Shown: piece by piece, positions 13,419-17,185 of the stretch
Layout of the letters: each line of letters opens with the position of its first letter
Numbering within the stretch: position 1 is the stretch's first letter
Assembly: GCA_039815415.1 (NCBI GenBank)
Contig: JBCBZH010000065.1
Coordinates: forward strand, 1-17,185
Direction: 5' to 3'
Length of the DNA stretch: 17,185 bases
Source of the DNA: JBCBZH01 sp039815415
GTDB taxonomy: Bacteria; Bacteroidota; Rhodothermia; Rhodothermales; Rubricoccaceae
The notes under the pieces: generated by a model
What the model saw: only the letters and a program-made list of their open reading frames with translations
The model's database searches: none
What the model was told of the DNA's origin: nothing
Translations under genes and position numbers: made by a program

Positions 13419-13871
13419 TCAGAACGGGCAGAAGCGTGCGTGTCGAAGACGCAGGATGCGCCGTGTCAGACCGGCCTCGGCAGCCGGAAGACCCCGGCGC
13501 GGTGCCCGTTGGGGATTCACGAGCTGGCGATTCCCCCGAATGACGCGGGGGACACGAGTCTCCTCAAACCACGGCTGCAGGCTGATGAGAGGCACCACAG
13601 ACAAGGCCAGGGCCAGCGCATCGGTGCCCGACTCCTCCTTGTGCTTGTGGTTCGCCTCCAGCCGCTCCCTCGGGACGAAGTGCCCCTCGAAGTCGGTATC
13701 AGGCCGGTCTAGATTGACGCGGACCCGCTCCGCGATGACGTCCAGCCCAGTGGCGAACACTCCCTGAATCAGAAGACGGCTCTCTGTACTCAGCACGAGA
13801 CACACGAACAGCATTAGACGAAGACCACACCAGAGCAAGGCCACGTCAGAAGGTAGCGCGCCAAGGGTCAC
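13419..13871 (-). CDS. Small membrane protein, cysteine-less relative of the CxNxxxPxxxCxGxC family
   Basis: The product is 150 residues from GTG 13871, or 131 from ATG 13814. An N-terminal hydrophobic segment (about 11-28) is followed by RVNLDRPDTDFEGHF at 51-65. Many Bacteroidota encode small proteins of this layout in which a Cys-x-Asn motif, a Pro, then Cys-x-Gly-x-Cys occur at fixed spacing. Here Asn53, Pro57 and Gly63 are kept at exactly that spacing, while the three cysteine positions are Arg51, Phe61 and Phe65. A HKHKEE stretch (75-80) follows. The last 40 or so residues overlap a copy of the GAGCTGGCG repeat and are Arg/Pro-rich, so the tail may be repeat-derived. It precedes the Met-rich barrel gene by 56 bp. 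The family link comes from my memory of the motif and should be treated as moderate. Confidence 0.5.
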   Translation of the reverse strand: MTLGALPSDVALLWCGLRLMLFVCLVLSTESRLLIQGVFATGLDVIAERVRVNLDRPDTDFEGHFVPRERLEANHKHKEESGTDALALALSVVPLISLQPWFEETRVPRVIRGNRQLVNPQRAPRRGLPAAEAGLTRRILRLRHARFCPF

Positions 13872-13897
13872 ACCAACCCCGGTTGCGAGGGTAGCTT

Positions 13898-13913
13898 TTC
13901 AGGTCTCCCTGAA
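13898..13913 (+). promoter_or_regulatory. Short hairpin just upstream of the LD-carboxypeptidase start
   Basis: TTCAGG (13898-13903) and CCTGAA (13908-13913) form a 6-bp stem with a TCTC tetraloop, ending five bases before the GTG at 13919. The whole divergent gap to the minus-strand gene is only 47 bp, so both promoters must lie here or overlap coding sequence. No convincing -10 or -35 boxes are recognisable. Confidence 0.3.
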
Positions 13914-13918
13914 GCGCC

Positions 13919-14854
13919 GTGCCTCTCCCCCGCCCGCTCACCCCTCAGAGCCGCATTGCCATCGCGGCGCCCGCCTCAGCAGCGCTGGACCACGCAACGA
14001 CTGAAGCCGGGCTGGCGGCTCTGCGTGCCCGAGGCCTTACCCTCGACGCCGGACGTGCCTTCGCCAGCCCGTACGCGTATCTCTCCGGGACCGATACCGA
14101 GCGCGTTGACGAATTGAACGCGCTTCTGCGCCGCGATGACCTGGATGCAATCCTCTGCCTGCGAGGCGGCTACGGTCTTCTCCGCATTCTCGACCGCATC
14201 GACTACGCAGCGGCGCGCGCACATCCCAAGCTGATCGTCGGCTACTCAGACATCACCGCGCTTCACCTCGCGATGGTGGCGAAAGCAGACCTGCCGGGTC
14301 TTTCCGGCCCGATGGTGGCGCCGGATTGGCCTCAGCTCGATGCCGACAGCGAAGCGTACTTCTGGGCGATGGCAGGAGGTCGGGCTGGCGAGCCTCTCAT
14401 CGGCCCTGGCGGCGAACCGCTAACGCCCATGCGTGAGGGAACAGCCGAAGGGATGTTGCTCGGCGGCAACCTCGCGCTGACGGCAGCCCTGCTGGGCACC
14501 CCGTACTTGCCAGACATGCGTGGCGCGATTCTGTTTCTCGAAGACATCGGCGAGTCTCCCTACCGCATCGACGGACTGCTGGCGCGGCTCCGGCTGTCTG
14601 GAGTGCTCGGCCAGCTCGGGGGTCTTGTGTTCGGCGCGTTCACGGGCGCAGAGCCTCCCGCGGACCGCCCCTCGTTCACTGCAGAAGAGGTGCTGGATCA
14701 GTACGCGAGCTACGTGAATGGCCCGGTGGCGTCCGGGCTGATCTACGGGCACTTCGCACGCAAAATCACGGTCCCTGTGGGCGTCCAGGCACGCCTAGTC
14801 GTGCAGGATGGGCGCGCTGAGCTGGTGCCCCTTACAGCCGTGGCTGCGCCATGA
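13919..14854 (+). CDS. LD-carboxypeptidase, peptidase family S66 (LdcA/MccF type)
   Basis: Family S66 enzymes cleave the L,D bond of tetrapeptides during cytoplasmic murein recycling; MccF members hydrolyse microcin C-type compounds. The 311-residue protein carries the Ser-Glu-His triad: Ser110 in VGYSDIT, Glu208 in LFLEDIGE and His278 in IYGHF. The LRGGYG (81-86) and GNLALTAALLGTPY (183-196) segments are typical. The GTG at 13919 starts immediately before the conserved first strand (IAIAAPAS) and no upstream alternative is evident. It has no signal peptide, so it is cytoplasmic. Its last four bases overlap the SemiSWEET start (ATGA), indicating translational coupling in an operon that continues to purN and purH. 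Murein recycling is more likely than microcin immunity, but the sequence alone does not decide. Confidence 0.92.
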   Translation: MPLPRPLTPQSRIAIAAPASAALDHATTEAGLAALRARGLTLDAGRAFASPYAYLSGTDTERVDELNALLRRDDLDAILCLRGGYGLLRILDRIDYAAARAHPKLIVGYSDITALHLAMVAKADLPGLSGPMVAPDWPQLDADSEAYFWAMAGGRAGEPLIGPGGEPLTPMREGTAEGMLLGGNLALTAALLGTPYLPDMRGAILFLEDIGESPYRIDGLLARLRLSGVLGQLGGLVFGAFTGAEPPADRPSFTAEEVLDQYASYVNGPVASGLIYGHFARKITVPVGVQARLVVQDGRAELVPLTAVAAP

Positions 14855-15120
14855 CCGGCATCACGCTCCGCGGGTTCGTGGCGTCCGGCATCACGATGGT
14901 GTCCTTTCTCCCGCAGGGGGTCCAGACCTGGCGGAGCGGCACATCAGAGGACCTCTCATTCGGCATGTACCTGTTACTCAGCCTCGGCACGGTGCTCTGG
15001 CTGAGCTACACCTTTCTCTCCGACGACCTCCCCATCATCCTTACCCATGCCGTGCTTCTGGTGCTGATGAGTTCGGTGCTGGCTCAGGTACTCTGGGATC
15101 GCCGTCGCCCTGCCTCCTGA
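14851..15120 (+). CDS. SemiSWEET-family (PQ-loop, MtN3-like) small transporter
   Basis: This 89-residue protein has three transmembrane helices (about 6-22, 38-56 and 60-82), the size of a SemiSWEET half-transporter, which works as a dimer moving sugars across the inner membrane. The PQ motif is at 21-22 (FLPQGVQTWRSG) and SEDLSFGMY matches the loop after helix 1. Trp50 in LGTVLWLSY corresponds to the usual substrate-pocket Trp. The helix-3 position normally occupied by the pocket Asn appears to be His66 (IILTHAVLL), so the substrate may differ from glucose or sucrose. The start ATG overlaps the stop of the LD-carboxypeptidase gene, and purN begins four bases after its own stop. Confidence 0.88.
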   Translation: MTGITLRGFVASGITMVSFLPQGVQTWRSGTSEDLSFGMYLLLSLGTVLWLSYTFLSDDLPIILTHAVLLVLMSSVLAQVLWDRRRPAS

Positions 15121-15124
15121 GCCC

Positions 15125-15751
15125 ATGCGTCTCGCGTTTTTCGCCTCCGGAGGCGGCTCCAACGTCCAGGCCATCCTCGACGCCATTGACGCGCACCAAC
15201 TCGACGCCGAGCCAGTCCTCCTGATCTCGGACCGACCAGGATGCGGGGCGCTGTCCCGCGCCAGCGTCCGGGGTCTCCCAACGGCCATTCTTCCTCCCAA
15301 CGAGTTTGCCGACGAACGCGCCTTTGGTACCGCTCTGCTCGAGTCCCTTCACCAGCTCGAGGTCGACACCCTCGCGCTGGCGGGTTACCTGAAGAAGATC
15401 CCTGTGTCGGTGGTCGAGGCGTTTGCCGGTCGAATCCTCAACGTGCACCCATCTCTGCTGCCTTCGTTCGGCGGGCCTGGATTCTATGGCCGCCGTGTGC
15501 ACCAGGCCGTGCTGGACGCCGGATGCCGCGTGAGCGGCGCAACAGTCCATGTCGTCGACGCTGAGTACGACACCGGCCCCATTCTCCTCCAGGGCTGCGT
15601 GCCCGTGGAGGAGGAGGACACCCCAGAAACGCTCGCCGCTCGCGTCCTGAGCATCGAGCACACCCTGTTCCCCCGCGCCCTCGCGCTCCTCGCCGCCGGC
15701 CGCGTCCAGATCGACAGACGGCGGGCTCGCATTCTTCCCCTTGCCTCGTGA
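15125..15751 (+). CDS. purN: Phosphoribosylglycinamide formyltransferase
   Basis: PurN transfers the formyl group of 10-formyltetrahydrofolate to GAR, the third step of purine synthesis. The protein is 208 residues, the usual size. It begins MRLAFFASGGGSNVQAI, the phosphate-binding glycine loop. The catalytic set is present: Asn106 and His108 in NVHPSLLPSF, and Asp149 in YDTGPILLQ. SGATVHVVD at 137-145 is also typical. The final residues (VQIDRRRARILPL) match the normal C-terminal strand. The stop overlaps the purH GTG start by four bases (GTGA), and the SemiSWEET gene ends four bases upstream, so translation is probably coupled through the operon. Confidence 0.96.
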   Translation: MRLAFFASGGGSNVQAILDAIDAHQLDAEPVLLISDRPGCGALSRASVRGLPTAILPPNEFADERAFGTALLESLHQLEVDTLALAGYLKKIPVSVVEAFAGRILNVHPSLLPSFGGPGFYGRRVHQAVLDAGCRVSGATVHVVDAEYDTGPILLQGCVPVEEEDTPETLAARVLSIEHTLFPRALALLAAGRVQIDRRRARILPLAS

Positions 15752-17185
15752 TCTCAACCAAAGACCTCCCGCCCCCCGACGACCGCCAGCCCGTCCGGCG
15801 CGCCCTCTTGTCCGTGAGCGACAAGTCCGGACTCGTGCCCTTCGGACGCCGCCTGCACGCCCTAGGCGTGCAGTTGCTGTCCACCGGCGGCACGGCCCGC
15901 GCCCTCCGCGATGAAGGCATCCCCGTCATGGATGTGGCCGATGTCACAGGCTTTCCCGAAATCCTGGGCGGGCGCGTCAAGAGCCTGCACCCGAAGATCC
16001 ACGGTGGAATCCTCGCCCGCCGAACCGACCCCGAGGACATCACCGAGCTGGCGGAGCACGGCATCGGCGCCATCGACCTCGTGGTGGTCAACCTCTACCC
16101 CTTCCGCGAAGCCATCGCCACACCCGACGTGACCGACGCGCTGGCAGCGGAGAACGTGGACATTGGCGGCCCGGGCATGCTCCGCGCAGCTGCCAAGAAC
16201 TTCGCCTTCGTGGCAGCCCTGGTAAACCCAGAGGACTACGACGCCATTGCCAACGAGCTTGAGACCCAGGACGGCACCCTCGGGCTGGCGACCCGACGGC
16301 GGCTTGCGGGCGACGCCTTCGCCCACACCGCGGACTATGACACAGCCATCGCAGGCTACTTCGCAGGCCACGTCGCCGACTCGACGGCTCGCTCGGAGCC
16401 TGCAAATGGCGCGTCCGGCAACGCCAGCGCGTTGCCGGAGCAGCTCGCCATCCACCTTCCGCGTGCGTCCATCCTGCGCTATGGAGAGAATCCCCACCAG
16501 CTCGCAGCCCTCTATGGTGCCCCAGACGCGCGCTACACCAAGCTCCACGGCAAAGACCTCTCATTCAATAACCTGATCGATCTCTCGGCAGCCCTCAACC
16601 TGATCGCAGAGTTTGCCGACGCGCCCCCTACGGTCGCGATCCTAAAACACACCAACCCGTGCGGCGTAGGCCAGGCCGACGAGCTGGCGACGGCCTACGC
16701 GAAGGCGTTTGCGACGGATCGGCAGTCGCCGTTTGGCGGCATTGTGGTGGTGAACCGGGCGCTGGACCACGCCACCGCGGAGGCCATCAATGCAGTCTTT
16801 ACGGAGATCATCATTGCGCCCGAGTACGATGACGGCGTACTGGCCTTCCTGAAGCAGAAAGCCAATCGACGCTTGATCCGTGCGGATGTACAGCCTGCAG
16901 GTTCTGGGCTCGACGTTCGGACTGTGGCGGGCGGCCTCCTCGCCCAAACCCCAGACGCGCCCCTGGCCCCCGCCTCCGAGATGCGCCAGCGCTGGACCAT
17001 TGCCACGGAGCGGCTTCCCAGCGAACGCGAATGGGCCGACCTTGACTTCGCATGGCGTGTGTGCAAGCACGTCAAGTCCAACGCCATCGTCTACGCCCGC
17101 GACGGGGCGACGCTCGGGATCGGTGCCGGTCAGATGAGCCGCATCGACTCGAGCGAGATCGCCGTCGCCAAGGGCGCCAAGTCGG
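15748..17185 (+). CDS. purH: Bifunctional AICAR transformylase/IMP cyclohydrolase, 3' end beyond window
   Basis: PurH carries out the last two steps to IMP. The visible 479 codons contain the N-terminal IMP cyclohydrolase domain (LLSVSDKSGL, LLSTGGTARAL, GRVKSLHPKIHGGILARR, VVVNLYPF, DIGGPGMLRAAAKN) and most of the transformylase domain (RYGENPHQ, LSFNNLIDLSAALNL, AILKHTNPCGVG with the catalytic Lys300-His301 pair, QSPFGGIVVVNR, KSNAIVYARDGATLGIGAGQMSR). Family members are about 510-530 residues, so roughly the last 40 are missing at the window edge. A short Ala/Ser/Asn-rich linker (about 212-230) joins the domains. I use the GTG at 15748, which overlaps the purN stop; the first 16 residues before the conserved RRALLSVSDK are Pro/Asp-rich and poorly conserved. 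Confidence 0.96.
   Translation, partial: MISTKDLPPPDDRQPVRRALLSVSDKSGLVPFGRRLHALGVQLLSTGGTARALRDEGIPVMDVADVTGFPEILGGRVKSLHPKIHGGILARRTDPEDITELAEHGIGAIDLVVVNLYPFREAIATPDVTDALAAENVDIGGPGMLRAAAKNFAFVAALVNPEDYDAIANELETQDGTLGLATRRRLAGDAFAHTADYDTAIAGYFAGHVADSTARSEPANGASGNASALPEQLAIHLPRASILRYGENPHQLAALYGAPDARYTKLHGKDLSFNNLIDLSAALNLIAEFADAPPTVAILKHTNPCGVGQADELATAYAKAFATDRQSPFGGIVVVNRALDHATAEAINAVFTEIIIAPEYDDGVLAFLKQKANRRLIRADVQPAGSGLDVRTVAGGLLAQTPDAPLAPASEMRQRWTIATERLPSEREWADLDFAWRVCKHVKSNAIVYARDGATLGIGAGQMSRIDSSEIAVAKGAKS

Noticed and set aside
15041..16548. Minus-strand open frames opposite the SemiSWEET, purN and purH genes
   Set aside because: They mirror confirmed genes and lack any domain; the apparent coding bias comes from GC-rich third positions.

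Overview
The window is a GC-rich (about 60% by eye) bacterial chromosomal segment with densely packed genes. Three things point to the Bacteroidota/Rhodothermota side of the tree. A large secreted FG-GAP protein ends in a type IX secretion (T9SS) sorting domain, lipoproteins and outer-membrane barrels are frequent, and almost no gene has a recognisable Shine-Dalgarno sequence. The GC content and the SbtA/SbtB pair would suit the Rhodothermales, but this placement is inference. I see no rRNA, tRNA, CRISPR array, insertion sequence or phage gene.

Layout. Left edge (1-772, +): the C-terminal part of a beta-propeller gene whose frame is broken or cut near the edge. Positions 913-4319 (all -, in transcription order): lipoprotein of the iota-type carbonic anhydrase family, terminator-like hairpin, OprO/OprP-like porin, perfect 13-bp-stem hairpin, SbtA bicarbonate transporter, and SbtB PII-like regulator. 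This looks like an inorganic-carbon acquisition locus in an apparently non-photosynthetic bacterium and is the most notable content. Positions 4585-7774 (-): purM, gpsA, an AlbA/Schlafen-type protein and a small predicted secreted protein. Positions 7913-8317 (+): a small LapA-domain membrane protein.

Positions 8358-13871 (-) hold a second unusual cluster of four envelope genes. In transcription order they are a small membrane protein whose family's three-cysteine motif has lost every cysteine, a Met/His-rich outer-membrane barrel, a lipoprotein joining a haem-less cytochrome-c-like domain to a YVTN-type propeller, and the secreted FG-GAP/T9SS protein. Positions 13919-17185 (+): LD-carboxypeptidase, SemiSWEET, purN and purH (3' end beyond the window), with 4-bp overlaps at two of the three junctions.

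How the genes may work together. The carbonic anhydrase would interconvert CO2 and bicarbonate in the envelope, the porin would admit anions, SbtA would import bicarbonate with sodium, and SbtB would gate SbtA by nucleotide status. PurM, PurN and PurH are three de novo purine enzymes placed in two separate operons. A short DNA motif, GAGCTGGCG (or its complement), occurs about 14 times in several reading frames and between genes. It builds inverted repeats around sbtB and sbtA, a pattern the coding annotation does not explain.
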